A stretch of 64,000 bases of DNA from an uncultured Desulfobacter sp. (GCF_963664415.1 NZ_OY761440.1:868001-932000), one strand, 5' to 3'. Shown: positions 1 to 8,381, counted from the stretch's first letter. Notes: generated from the sequence alone by a model not told the origin. Made by a program: numbers and translations.

Positions 1-1
1 C

Positions 2-166
2 AATGCCATTGAAGGGATGAAACGCGGCGCATTCGATTATTTGATGAAGCCCTGTAATCTCGAAGAGCTCATTGCCAAAATTGAAGAGGCGGCAACTAAA
101 AAATTTAAACACGAAGAGAAAATCATGGAGGCAAGGGCCAAGGAAATCACAGGCCGCATGGTATAG
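2..166 (+). CDS. Response regulator receiver domain, C-terminal part (5' end outside window)
   Basis: The window opens inside a reading frame whose first codon starts at base 2 and which ends with TAG at 164-166. The 54 visible residues hold the end of a CheY-like receiver. The segment GAFDYLMKPC carries the conserved switch lysine (KP) of alpha5/beta5 and is followed by an EELIAKIEEA helix and a charged tail. The tail resembles those of the free receivers at 338-745 and 3557-3997, so this is probably another stand-alone receiver of the same cluster. The phosphoacceptor aspartate is upstream of the window and cannot be checked. Confidence 0.85.
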   Translation, partial: NAIEGMKRGAFDYLMKPCNLEELIAKIEEAATKKFKHEEKIMEARAKEITGRMV

Positions 167-167
167 T

Positions 168-289
168 GTTTGGACGAAAATTCACCCACCTGCGGCGTTG
201 CTGCGGGAATTTGCAATCCTCACAACCAGAAGGTTGCTCCGGTTGCAAATCCCATTGCGCCTTGCATCTGGGCAAATTTTCATCCAAAC
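168..289. repeat. Long imperfect inverted repeat, REP/MITE-like, copy A
   Basis: Outer arms 168-188 and 269-289 are 21 bp long and pair with three mismatches (GTTTGGA..CCCA against its reverse complement). Inside them a second imperfect pairing (CTGCGGCGTTGC.. with ..GCGCCTTGCATC) and an AACC-agaa-GGTT tip make almost the whole 122 bp one long hairpin. It begins one base after the stop codon of the preceding receiver gene. Related, shorter copies are at 3998-4063 and 22707-22786. There is no ORF or transposase inside. It may act as a transcript-end or mRNA-stability structure; that role is inferred. Confidence 0.7.
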
Positions 290-337
290 CCAATCCTCTG
301 TCACGAATTTTAATATAGCATAGATTTGAAGGCGAGA

Positions 338-745
338 ATGAAAATGAAAGACACCCCTTTACCCCATACCCGGCTGCTTTTAGTGGATGACGAAAAAGGA
401 TTTGTGGATGTGCTGAGCAACCGGCTGAGCCGCCGGGGCATTAAAGCCGTCAAAGCCTATTCCGGTGCGGAAGCGCTGCGGGCCCTTCGGGAAGCCAGAT
501 TCGATGTAATGGTCCTGGATCTGAAGATGGAAGACATGGACGGCATTGAGGTGTTGAAAATTGTCAAGAAAATGGCCCCGGATCTGCCGGTGATCATTTT
601 GACCGGTCACGGTTCGAGAACAGCCGCAGAGGACGGTATGACATTAGGCGCTTTTGATTACCTGACAAAGCCCTGCGAACTCAAAGAATTAATGAAAAAA
701 ATAAGCCTGGCACGGCAGGCCAAAACCAATAGAACGGAGAAATAA
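338..745 (+). CDS. Stand-alone response regulator receiver (CheY-like)
   Basis: This 135-residue protein is a receiver domain with no output domain. Visible residues are the acidic pair D17-D18 (LLLVDDEKGF), phosphoacceptor D61 in VLDLKMED, T89 in ILTGHG and K111 in YLTKPC, so phosphorylation should work. I start it at ATG 338, which has the purine-rich AAGGCGAG just upstream; a TTG at 326 is in frame but less likely. It ends 4 bases before the anion symporter gene, so the two are almost certainly co-transcribed. It probably relays phosphate within the surrounding kinase cluster or binds a partner such as the transporter; the target is unknown. Confidence 0.88.
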   Translation: MKMKDTPLPHTRLLLVDDEKGFVDVLSNRLSRRGIKAVKAYSGAEALRALREARFDVMVLDLKMEDMDGIEVLKIVKKMAPDLPVIILTGHGSRTAAEDGMTLGAFDYLTKPCELKELMKKISLARQAKTNRTEK

Positions 746-749
746 ATAA

Positions 750-2324
750 ATGATATTCAAATCGAGCGGATTTAAACTGGTGGTAGCAGTGTTGATCGGT
801 GTAATCGTGTTTATTCTGCCCAGGCCGGAAGGAACAAAATTTAAGCTTTCCGGCACCGGTGCAGACCAATTAAGTGGGGCAGTCAGTCAATATTTTTCAA
901 CCCAGGAAACAGCACCGGGAAAACCTGTTATTCTGACAGCCAAGGCCCCCGGCACCGAACAGGCCCGGGTACAGTACCTTGTAAACCAGGCCAAGGAAAT
1001 GGGCCTTTCAGAAGTTAATGTGGATTATGTGGATGGCTTGAGTCCCAAAGCCAAACGGTTCTTATCCGTGCTTGCGGTGCTGGTTATCTTGTTTGTGGTG
1101 GAGCCCATTCCCCTTGAAATCACGGCAGTGCTGATTGGCGCCTCCCTTGTTTTCATGGGCATTACCGATGTGAAAGGGGCGTGGGCACCCTACATGCATC
1201 CGGTTGTTATTTTCATCATGTGTTGTCTGATCTTTGCCATTGCTCTGGACAAGGTGGGGCTGACAAAACGCCTGGGGTATTATATTATTAAAAAAGCGGG
1301 CAATTCGGTAACTAAATTTACTTTTATCATTGCCGTAGGTTTAGGACTTGCATCCTCTTTCATGCACGATGCAGCCGCCTGTGCCATCGGTATTGTGACC
1401 ATGCTGCCCCTGATGCGGGCCGTGGGCATTGACCCCAATACCAATACGGCCAAATTCATGATGCTCTCCCTGCCCTTTGCCTGCTCTTGCGGCGGCATGG
1501 GAACCCTTGTGGGTGGTGGCCGTTGCATGGTGTCCGCTGCATTTTTAAAGGAGTTCACCGGTATTGAAATCACCTTTTTTGAGTGGATAAAATATTGTAT
1601 GCCGGCAGCCATTATCTGTGTGCCCGTTGCAGTTCTGGTTACCTATCTGGTTTACCGGCCCGACCCCAAATTCAAGCTGCCTGATTTTGATGAGGATTTA
1701 GGCCCCATGACGGCTGCCGAGAAAAAAGCATTGATCATCATTGCACTCTCTTTCGTGTCCTGGCTCACCAAGGGCATCCACGGCTTTCACTATTCCATTA
1801 CCGGTATGGTGGGTGTGGCCTGTCTGGTGCTGTTCGGCGTCTTGAAATGGCGGGACATCAATGACAACCTGGAATGGGGGACTGCCCTGTTTATTTTCGG
1901 CGGCGGTATTTCTTTAGGTCTTGCCATGGGATACTCCGGGGCTGCAGATTATTTTGCCAACCTGTTCTTCCCGCTGATCCAGGGTAAAGGCTGGCTGGTG
2001 CTCTTTGTCGGTGTGGCCGTATTCGGTGCCCTGGTCACCAATGCCATGGCCAATGTGGCGGCAGCGGCGTTAATCCTGCCCATTGTTATCCCCATGGCTC
2101 AGCTTGAAGGCGTCAACCCGGCCATCCTGGCCTTGGGGTTAGGTATGGCCACATCTTTTGCCATGCTCCTGGTCATTGGTTGTCCGCCCAATGCCATTGC
2201 CTATTCCTACAAGTATTTTAAGTCCTCGGATCTGACGAAACTGGGTCTTGTGGCCACACCAACCCTGCTTTTGATACTGATCGGCGTGGTATGTACATGG
2301 TGGAAAATTTTAGGTCTAATATAA
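750..2324 (+). CDS. DASS/SLC13-family divalent anion:Na+ symporter
   Basis: This 524-residue polytopic membrane protein is of the divalent anion:sodium symporter family (CitT/SdcS/SLC13), which moves di- and tricarboxylates or sulfate with Na+. A first membrane span (about residues 8-25) is followed by an exported-looking loop of about 75 residues. Then comes the family core with PIPLEITA, the hairpin region near HDAAACAIG, a glycine-rich loop CSCGGMGTLVGGG, and a second copy near VTNAMANVAAAA. In sulfate reducers both carboxylate and sulfate are plausible substrates and the sequence alone does not decide. It sits between a free receiver (4 bp upstream) and a REC-histidine kinase (19 bp downstream), which suggests signalling tied to the transported anion. 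Confidence 0.88.
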   Translation: MIFKSSGFKLVVAVLIGVIVFILPRPEGTKFKLSGTGADQLSGAVSQYFSTQETAPGKPVILTAKAPGTEQARVQYLVNQAKEMGLSEVNVDYVDGLSPKAKRFLSVLAVLVILFVVEPIPLEITAVLIGASLVFMGITDVKGAWAPYMHPVVIFIMCCLIFAIALDKVGLTKRLGYYIIKKAGNSVTKFTFIIAVGLGLASSFMHDAAACAIGIVTMLPLMRAVGIDPNTNTAKFMMLSLPFACSCGGMGTLVGGGRCMVSAAFLKEFTGIEITFFEWIKYCMPAAIICVPVAVLVTYLVYRPDPKFKLPDFDEDLGPMTAAEKKALIIIALSFVSWLTKGIHGFHYSITGMVGVACLVLFGVLKWRDINDNLEWGTALFIFGGGISLGLAMGYSGAADYFANLFFPLIQGKGWLVLFVGVAVFGALVTNAMANVAAAALILPIVIPMAQLEGVNPAILALGLGMATSFAMLLVIGCPPNAIAYSYKYFKSSDLTKLGLVATPTLLLILIGVVCTWWKILGLI

Positions 2325-2343
2325 AAGGAAAGTTCTGAACCTG

Positions 2344-3513
2344 ATGGAAATCAATACCTTAGAAAATGACACCGGCAAAGTTGTCCGTGTGCTGCTGGTA
2401 GATGATGAGGACAGCTTTAGAAAGGCCATTGCCCGGCGTCTGGAACGACGAAATATGATTGTCAGCCAGGCGCCGGACGGCACATCCTGCCTGGAATATC
2501 TTGGCACCAATGAAGCCGATGTGGTGGTGCTGGATATGAAGATGCCCGGTATGTCGGGTATAGAGACCTTTGAGGCCATCAACAAGTACCACCCGGGCCT
2601 GCAGGTAATTTTCCTGACCGGAAACGCTGCGGTAACCGAAGGGGTCGAAGGGATCAAGGCGGGAGCCTTTGACTACCTGTCCAAGCCCATTGAAATAGAG
2701 CATCTGGCCGGCAAGATCCGACAGGCCTGGGAACTTAAACGCCTGGAGGCGGCCAGGGAGCGCGATAAAATCTTCAGGCGGCGCCTGGAAAAACGCATGA
2801 TGCACACCCAGCGGCTTGCCTCCCTTGGTACCATGTCCACAGGCATTGCCCATGAAATCAACAACCCATTGGCGATAATCAAGGAGTCAGCCGGATTCAT
2901 GCGCATGGTGCTGGAGAAATCGGACCGGATTTCAGAAAAGGGAATGCTTTTCAAAGGACTTGAAAAAATAGAGAAAAGCGTGGACAGGGCCAGGCGGATC
3001 ACGCACCAGCTGCTGGGCTATGTGCGCAAACACGGTCATGAGCTCACCCCGGTGGATATCCGTCAGCTTACCGAGGATACCGTGGTGTTGATCAAACAGA
3101 AAACACAGGCTAAAAAGGTAACTGTACAATGGGATACCGAGCCTGAACACCAGATGCTGATGCACACCGATCCGTTCCAGGCACGCCAGGTATTGATCAA
3201 TCTATTAGAAAACGCGGTGGATGCCGTGGAGACCGGCGGGCAGATTTATCTTTCCCTTTACCGGGAGGATCAAACGGTCTGTCTTGAAGTCCGGGATAAC
3301 GGCAGCGGCATTACACCGGAAAATATGGAAAAGATATTTGATCCTTTTTTCACCACTAAGCCCAATGTGTCGGAGAATGAATCCGGCACCGGACTTGGGC
3401 TGTTTGTGGTGCACAAAATCATGACCGGACTTTCAGGCAGCATCCATGTGGATTCAGAACCCGGACAAGGCGCCACGTTTACCATCTGCTTGCCTGAATG
3501 GCATTCTAAATAA
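2344..3513 (+). CDS. Hybrid protein: N-terminal receiver plus histidine kinase
   Basis: This soluble 389-residue protein has a receiver first (residues 13-130, D64 in VVVLDMKMPG, K in YLSKP) and then a linker and a HisKA/HATPase_c kinase core. Phosphoacceptor H170 lies in GIAHEINNPL; the N box is LLENAVDA, followed by DNGSGI and GTGLGLFVVHK. With no membrane span or PAS domain, input probably comes through the receiver, meaning the kinase is controlled by phosphate from another kinase. ATG at 2344 follows AAAGGAAAG. It lies 19 bp after the symporter and before another free receiver, forming one operon. Confidence 0.9.
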   Translation: MEINTLENDTGKVVRVLLVDDEDSFRKAIARRLERRNMIVSQAPDGTSCLEYLGTNEADVVVLDMKMPGMSGIETFEAINKYHPGLQVIFLTGNAAVTEGVEGIKAGAFDYLSKPIEIEHLAGKIRQAWELKRLEAARERDKIFRRRLEKRMMHTQRLASLGTMSTGIAHEINNPLAIIKESAGFMRMVLEKSDRISEKGMLFKGLEKIEKSVDRARRITHQLLGYVRKHGHELTPVDIRQLTEDTVVLIKQKTQAKKVTVQWDTEPEHQMLMHTDPFQARQVLINLLENAVDAVETGGQIYLSLYREDQTVCLEVRDNGSGITPENMEKIFDPFFTTKPNVSENESGTGLGLFVVHKIMTGLSGSIHVDSEPGQGATFTICLPEWHSK

Positions 3514-3556
3514 ACAATTACAAGTGCTTTCATAAATATTTTAAGGAGAAAAACCC

Positions 3557-3997
3557 ATGGTAAAAATACCGGTAAAAATCTTGATCGTTGATGATGAAAA
3601 AGATTTTGTAGAGATGTTTTCCCTGCGCCTGACCGGGCAAGGGGAAAAGGTATCTACTGCCTATTCAGGACAAGAGGCCCTTGACCTGCTTGAAAAAACA
3701 GAAATCGACGTGGTAATCCTGGATATCCGCATGCCCGGCATGGACGGCATAGAGACCTTGAAAAAAATCAAGGCCGGTCATCCCCTGGTGGAAGTGATCC
3801 TTCTGACCGGACATGGCTCCACCGAAACGGCGGTGGAAGGCATGAAGGAAGGTGCCTTTGATTACCTGATGAAACCGGCTGATTTTGATGATATCAGCGA
3901 AAAGCTGGCCAATGCCTGGAAGCGGAAAGACGAACAGGAAGAACGTATCCGCAAGGCTGAAGCCCGGTTGTTGCTGAGGCGGTCTGGAGATATTTAA
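3557..3997 (+). CDS. Stand-alone response regulator receiver
   Basis: This 146-residue CheY-like protein has the acidic pair at residues 12-13 (ILIVDDEKDF), D56 in VVILDIRMPG, T in LTGHGSTE and K in YLMKPAD. The receiver ends near residue 120 and a short charged tail (KRKDEQEERIRK) follows, with no DNA-binding domain. The ribosome-binding site AAGGAG lies 8-10 bases before ATG 3557. The closest relative in the window by eye is the product of 338-745. It lies between the REC-kinase and the membrane kinase genes and probably shuttles phosphate in this cluster; the output is not visible. Confidence 0.88.
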   Translation: MVKIPVKILIVDDEKDFVEMFSLRLTGQGEKVSTAYSGQEALDLLEKTEIDVVILDIRMPGMDGIETLKKIKAGHPLVEVILLTGHGSTETAVEGMKEGAFDYLMKPADFDDISEKLANAWKRKDEQEERIRKAEARLLLRRSGDI

Positions 3998-4063
3998 TGT
4001 TTGAACGGTTCGACAGAGGGGCTGCTTTATGATCTAAACCGCCTCCAACGAGCCGTCCAAACA
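3998..4063. repeat. Short inverted-repeat element, copy C of the repeat family
   Basis: The element starts with TGTTTGAACGG directly after the TAA of the receiver gene and ends with CCGTCCAAACA, which pairs with the start apart from single mismatches. Its right end, CAACGAGCCGTCCAAACA, is nearly identical to the right end of the copy at 22707-22786. The core is shorter than in copy A. Confidence 0.6.
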
Positions 4064-4092
4064 GAGATAATCTATTGAAAAGGAGCGTATTA

Positions 4093-5571
4093 ATGAGCCT
4101 GAGACAACGGGTATATCTTGCCAATGCCGTACTTTTAGGAATAACGGTCATGGGCAGCATTGCCATGATCTGGTATACATATAGAACTGAATATCTGTTC
4201 ACCGGTATTGTAGCAAGGCATATTCCCATGTATCAGGCCGCCGAGGCCCTTGAAACCTCTCTGCTCAACCAGAAAGGGTATCTATCCTATTATCTTCTGG
4301 ATAAAAACCCTGAATGGCTCAGGCAGCTGGCTGACTTTAAAGAAGATTTCGAAAGCCAGCTGGCCCGGGCCAAACCTCTGGTCACCGAAAGTTGGGAAAA
4401 GCAGGATCTATGCCGGATTGAATCCGTATACGCCACGTATATTACGGCCAAGGACAGGGCGCTGAGCTTATATGAAAAGGGCGACCCGGGTGCAGGGGCC
4501 GCCCTCCATCGTGAAGTCAGGGCAAATTTTTTCAGAATTTATGAGCTTTGTGAGAAATTTAAAGCTGCACATAAAAAGGCCATAGACGTTACCGTGGAAG
4601 ATAGCCGTACCGATGCCAAAAACCTGCGCTATATAGGCCTTCTGGCCATTGTCACTGTGGTGTTACTCAGCCTTTTGATCAATTATATTTTTACCCGCCA
4701 CATCCTGGAACCCATCCGGAAACTGGCGGCGGAAGCAGATCATTTAGGAGAAGGCCGGGTGTCCGGCAACGAACTGGCAGCATTGAAAAGCAGTGTCCAC
4801 GGCTTGATTGAAAATGCCGAACAGACCCATGCCGAACTTGAGCGAAGCCGGGAGTCTTTGATGCAGTCCGAAAAAATGGCCCTGGTAGGTCAACTTGCCG
4901 CAGGGACCGCTCATTCCATCAGAAATCCTTTAACCTCCATTAAAATGAGGTTGTTTTCCCTGGGCCGGTCCACCAAGCTGTCCCAGGACCAGCAGGAGAA
5001 TATCAGTGTAATTTCAACAGAAATCGGGCAGATCAATAAAATTCTGGAAAATTTTCTGGAATTTTCCAGACCGCCAAAATTAACCATGAAGGCACAAAGT
5101 CCGTCCCTGGTAGTGGATAATACGTTGCGCCTGCTGGAACAACGGTTAAAATCATACGGGGTCATGGTCCAAGTCGTTCGCAGCGGACCTTTGGACGATG
5201 TACTGCTGGACGCGGGCCAGTTCAAAGAGGTCCTGGCCAATATCATTATCAATGCCTGCGAAGCCATGGACAAAGGTGGCCGGATCACCATCAGCGAAAC
5301 CATGGACAATATCAACACAGACAGGGACACGGCAGTGATACGAATCCAGGATACCGGGCCCGGTATTCCCGCATCTATCCAGGACGAAGTGTTCAACCCG
5401 TTTTTCACCACAAAAGACGACGGAACAGGGTTGGGATTGAGCATCTGTTTTAATATTATCAGCGAGCATGGCGGCTGCCTGGTGCTGGACAGCCAGGAGG
5501 GCAAGGGTGCCTGTTTTACGATTACGCTGCCTGTAGGGGAGGGTGTCCATGGCAAAGATTCTGATCATTGA
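4093..5571 (+). CDS. Membrane-bound sensor histidine kinase
   Basis: The protein has 492 residues. A first span (about 9-28), a roughly 150-residue helical extracytoplasmic region (four-helix-bundle type as in methyl-accepting chemotaxis sensors) and a second span (about 181-200) are followed by a HAMP-like linker and a HisKA/HATPase_c core. H274 sits in GTAHSIRNPL; the residue after His is Ser where most HisKA proteins have Glu or Asp. The N box (IIINACEAMDKG), DTGPGI and GTGLGLSI are intact. ATG 4093 has AAGGAG eight bases upstream; the in-frame TTG at 4075 lies before that site. The gene end overlaps the NtrC-type regulator by 23 bp, so the two are the likely cognate pair. Confidence 0.9.
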   Translation: MSLRQRVYLANAVLLGITVMGSIAMIWYTYRTEYLFTGIVARHIPMYQAAEALETSLLNQKGYLSYYLLDKNPEWLRQLADFKEDFESQLARAKPLVTESWEKQDLCRIESVYATYITAKDRALSLYEKGDPGAGAALHREVRANFFRIYELCEKFKAAHKKAIDVTVEDSRTDAKNLRYIGLLAIVTVVLLSLLINYIFTRHILEPIRKLAAEADHLGEGRVSGNELAALKSSVHGLIENAEQTHAELERSRESLMQSEKMALVGQLAAGTAHSIRNPLTSIKMRLFSLGRSTKLSQDQQENISVISTEIGQINKILENFLEFSRPPKLTMKAQSPSLVVDNTLRLLEQRLKSYGVMVQVVRSGPLDDVLLDAGQFKEVLANIIINACEAMDKGGRITISETMDNINTDRDTAVIRIQDTGPGIPASIQDEVFNPFFTTKDDGTGLGLSICFNIISEHGGCLVLDSQEGKGACFTITLPVGEGVHGKDSDH

Positions 5572-6985
5572 CGACGACGATCAGCTGAGAATCAGTTTTT
5601 CCAAACTTCTCACCGAAGAGCAATATGACGTGGTGTCTGCGGCTTCCGGAGAGGCCGGTATTGAAATCGTCAAAACAATGCCCCTGGATCTGGTGATTCT
5701 GGATGTCCGCCTGCCGGGCATGAACGGGCTTGAAACATTTAAAGAGATAAAAAAACTCGATGCCACCCTGCCGGCCATTATTGTCACGGCATTCGGCACC
5801 ACGGACACAGCCATTGAAGCCACCAAGGCCGGTGCTTTTGACTACCTGCTCAAACCCTTTGACATTCCTGAAATGCTCAAACTGATCACCCAAGCCATTG
5901 ATGCGGGCTATTGTATGCGCACCCCGGTGCATGTGGATGCCGAGCCTGCAACCTATTCTCCGGATGCCATTGTGGGCCAGAGTCCCGGCATGCAAAAAGT
6001 ATATAAAACCATAGGCCGGGTGGCCCAGACCGATGCCACGGTGCTGATCCAGGGAGAATCGGGTACAGGCAAGGAACTGGTGTCCCGGGCCGTGTACCAG
6101 CACGGAATCCGGTCAGATAAAAATTTTTCCATCATTAACTGCGTGGCCATCCCGGAAAATCTTCTGGAAAGCGAATTATTCGGTTTTGAAAAAGGGGCAT
6201 TTACCGGTGCGGCACGGCGGCATATCGGCAAAATTGAGCAGGCAGACGGCGGTACGGTGTTCCTGGATGAGATCGGGGACATGCCCATTTCCATCCAGGC
6301 CAAAATTCTGCGGCTGCTCCAGGAAAGATGCATTGAGCGGCTGGGCGGCGATGAAACCATACCTGTGGACGTGCGCATCATTGCCGCAACCAACAGGGAT
6401 CTTAAAGCCGCTATTGCCCAGGGGCTTTTCAGAGAAGATCTCTATTTCCGCCTCAAGGTCGTCACCATTGAGCTGCCGCCTCTCAGGGATCGTCTGGAAG
6501 ATATCCACCCCCTGACCGCCCATTATTTGGAACGGTTCTCCCACGAACTGAAAATCGACAACCCCGGCATCCGGGAAGAGGCCCTGGACCTTTTAAAAAC
6601 ATACGAATGGCCAGGCAATGTCAGGGAACTTGCCAACCTGATCCACAAGGCCCTTATCTTTAACCGCGGTAACCCCTTGTCGGTCAGCGACCTAAGCCAG
6701 ATTATCCGAAAACAGGAAACCCCGGGAGAAATCTCCCCGGGTTCAAACCAGGAAGAGGCCATCCGCCAATGGGTCCACAGCTGCCTGTCCCACCCATCCA
6801 ATAATCACAGCTTTGAATTCTTTTCAGATACCATCTGTGCCATGGCCGTGGAAGAAGCCCTGAAAATCTCAAACGGCAACCGCTCCCAGGCCGCCCGGCT
6901 TTTGGACATATCCCGGCCGACGCTCCATGCAAAAATAGACAAATACGGAATCAACACCATTTCATCCACCCAGGTTATCCGATAG
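5549..6985 (+). CDS. NtrC-type sigma-54-dependent response regulator
   Basis: The 478 residues are arranged as receiver (1-120, D52 in VILDVRLPG, K in YLLKPFD), sigma-54 AAA+ domain (about 145-375; GESGTGKE Walker A, GAFTGA loop that touches sigma-54, FLDEIGDM Walker B, R-finger region REDLYFRL) and a C-terminal Fis-type helix-turn-helix (NRSQAARLLDISRPTLHAKI). It activates sigma-54 promoters after phosphorylation, presumably by the kinase whose gene overlaps it. The start is ATG 5549 behind GGGGAGGG; the in-frame GTG at 5543 is less likely. Likely targets are the anion symporter operon or a metabolic gene elsewhere; I see no good -24/-12 site inside 1-7000. Confidence 0.93.
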   Translation: MAKILIIDDDDQLRISFSKLLTEEQYDVVSAASGEAGIEIVKTMPLDLVILDVRLPGMNGLETFKEIKKLDATLPAIIVTAFGTTDTAIEATKAGAFDYLLKPFDIPEMLKLITQAIDAGYCMRTPVHVDAEPATYSPDAIVGQSPGMQKVYKTIGRVAQTDATVLIQGESGTGKELVSRAVYQHGIRSDKNFSIINCVAIPENLLESELFGFEKGAFTGAARRHIGKIEQADGGTVFLDEIGDMPISIQAKILRLLQERCIERLGGDETIPVDVRIIAATNRDLKAAIAQGLFREDLYFRLKVVTIELPPLRDRLEDIHPLTAHYLERFSHELKIDNPGIREEALDLLKTYEWPGNVRELANLIHKALIFNRGNPLSVSDLSQIIRKQETPGEISPGSNQEEAIRQWVHSCLSHPSNNHSFEFFSDTICAMAVEEALKISNGNRSQAARLLDISRPTLHAKIDKYGINTISSTQVIR

Positions 6986-7035
6986 CTGTTTATGTATCGT
7001 TGCGGGCTCAATGATATCGTTTATATTTTTAAATA

Positions 7036-7641
7036 TCAGGCGGACATCTGCTGCTCCCCGCCTGAGCCGAACTGCTCCACGGACTTGCCTTTTTCAATGA
7101 TAGCCCCAAGCTCATCCATTGCTTTGTCATACTGGCCGAAAAAAGATTCAAGGGTTTGAACCGTTTCATCATCCCGGCCGACCAGATCGCGTGCCCGCTT
7201 TAAAAAATGGCTGCCAACTTTTCTAAAATCCTGCATCTGCGACAGCAAAATTTTTCTGTTTTCATGCCGCTGTTTTTCCTGGGCAATAACAGGGTCAAGT
7301 TGCCGAATGGAAAGTTCAACCAGCACATCCCTTGGCAGCTGGTATTCCCGGGCAAAGGTATCCAGGGTACTTAAACAATTGCGGCTCAAGACAAATGTTT
7401 TTTGCTTGCGGTGCTTTTTTTCAGGTTCATACGCTTTTGCCTCATCTGCAATCTGATCAATGATATCTTTATTTTCAATCAAATGGTCAAATATTGATTT
7501 TTGCTTTACACCCAATTGATTGGCAACAGTGCTTATTAAATTGATGGCATGCTTAGGTAGCGTGAACGTCGCCCGTACAGACTGCATCCCTTTAAGTGCA
7601 TTCAGGGAGAACTCATTTGGTCTTTTTTTCGATTCGCTCAT
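7036..7641 (-). CDS. Uncharacterised protein with two ribbon-helix-helix-like segments
   Basis: This is a soluble, basic protein of 201 residues that I cannot assign to a named family. Residues about 20-60 (VRATFTLPKHAINLISTVAN, then a helix) and about 82-118 (KTFVLSRNCLSTLDTFARE, then PRDVLVELSIRQL) each read as a short strand followed by two helices, the ribbon-helix-helix pattern. The protein may therefore carry two DNA-binding units in tandem. The C-terminal 80 residues are helical and charged. A good AGGAGGA site lies before the ATG at 7641. It is transcribed divergently from the Hsp20 genes across 184 bp, so it is a candidate regulator of them; this role is inferred from position only. 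Confidence 0.75.
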   Translation of the reverse strand: MSESKKRPNEFSLNALKGMQSVRATFTLPKHAINLISTVANQLGVKQKSIFDHLIENKDIIDQIADEAKAYEPEKKHRKQKTFVLSRNCLSTLDTFAREYQLPRDVLVELSIRQLDPVIAQEKQRHENRKILLSQMQDFRKVGSHFLKRARDLVGRDDETVQTLESFFGQYDKAMDELGAIIEKGKSVEQFGSGGEQQMSA

Positions 7642-7723
7642 TTTCTAATCCTCCTCTTTTTATTTAAACTAATTGATCAGTATTACTTTGTCAATTTCTT
7701 AAGAAAAAATAATGAAAATTATA

Positions 7724-7751
7724 TTGACATAAAATTATTTATACATATTTT
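7724..7751 (+). promoter_or_regulatory. Probable sigma-70-type promoter of the Hsp20 genes
   Basis: TTGACA at 7724-7729 is followed after 16 bases by TATTTT at 7746-7751, about 75 bp before the first Hsp20 start. An AAAATTAT direct repeat (7715-7722 and 7731-7738) flanks the -35 hexamer and could be an operator for the divergent regulator. No CIRCE element is visible. Confidence 0.45.
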
Positions 7752-7825
7752 ATTTTCAAACAAACGGGAGGCAGATTTAAATAAGCCAACCGAGAAAACA
7801 ACAACCAGAAAAAGGAGTATGAACT

Positions 7826-8272
7826 ATGTTTGCAAGAATGAATGAAATCGACAGAATGTTTGGGGCCATGGATCTGCTCCGCACCAAAATGGACAGACTC
7901 TTCAACGAAGTAGACAGACCTTACCTGCATGGACCGGCATTTACCCTGGGGTCCAATTCACCCAGAACCAACCTGATGGAAAACGGTGATAACTTTGAAG
8001 TCCGGGCAGAACTTCCCGGTATCTCAAAAGATGACATCAGCATTAAAATCCAGGGCAATTACCTTGAAATCAGCGGGAAACGCGCTATTGAGACACCCGA
8101 AGGGTATAAGGCCCATAGGAATGAAAGGTCTGCCACCACATTCTCACGCAGCTTTACCCTGCCCGATGAGGTTGATGCGGAAAAAGTGGATGCAACACTT
8201 AAAGACGGCGTTTTGTACCTGACTCTGCCCAAATCAGAGGCTGCCAAACCCAGACAGATCACCATTAATTAA
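7826..8272 (+). CDS. Small heat-shock protein, Hsp20/alpha-crystallin family
   Basis: The 148-residue chaperone has a short N-terminal region (to about 45) and an alpha-crystallin domain (about 50-140). Hallmarks are VRAELPGISKDDISI, YLEISGKR, SFTLPDEVDAEKVDATLKDGVL and YLTLPKSEAAKPR. The family forms oligomers that hold unfolding proteins without ATP. AAAGGAG precedes ATG 7826. A second, divergent Hsp20 gene follows 109 bp downstream, probably in the same transcript, with a stable hairpin between them. The last 15 or so residues (LPKSEAAKPRQI) are shared exactly with the second protein, suggesting gene duplication. Confidence 0.95.
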   Translation: MFARMNEIDRMFGAMDLLRTKMDRLFNEVDRPYLHGPAFTLGSNSPRTNLMENGDNFEVRAELPGISKDDISIKIQGNYLEISGKRAIETPEGYKAHRNERSATTFSRSFTLPDEVDAEKVDATLKDGVLYLTLPKSEAAKPRQITIN

Positions 8273-8282
8273 ATATAACAGC

Positions 8283-8321
8283 TGTGGGCTGACTTAAGAT
8301 TTCGCTCTGATTCAGCCCACA
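8283..8321 (+). other. Intercistronic hairpin between the Hsp20 genes
   Basis: TGTGGGCTGA (8283-8292) and TCAGCCCACA (8312-8321) form a perfect 10-bp stem with a 19-base loop. No T run follows, so it is not a typical terminator; it could stabilise or process the mRNA. Confidence 0.55.
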
Positions 8322-8381
8322 ACGAAAGTAAAAACGCATCTTAGAAAAAGAACAAAAAAAATAAACCCACAGGAGGTTACC

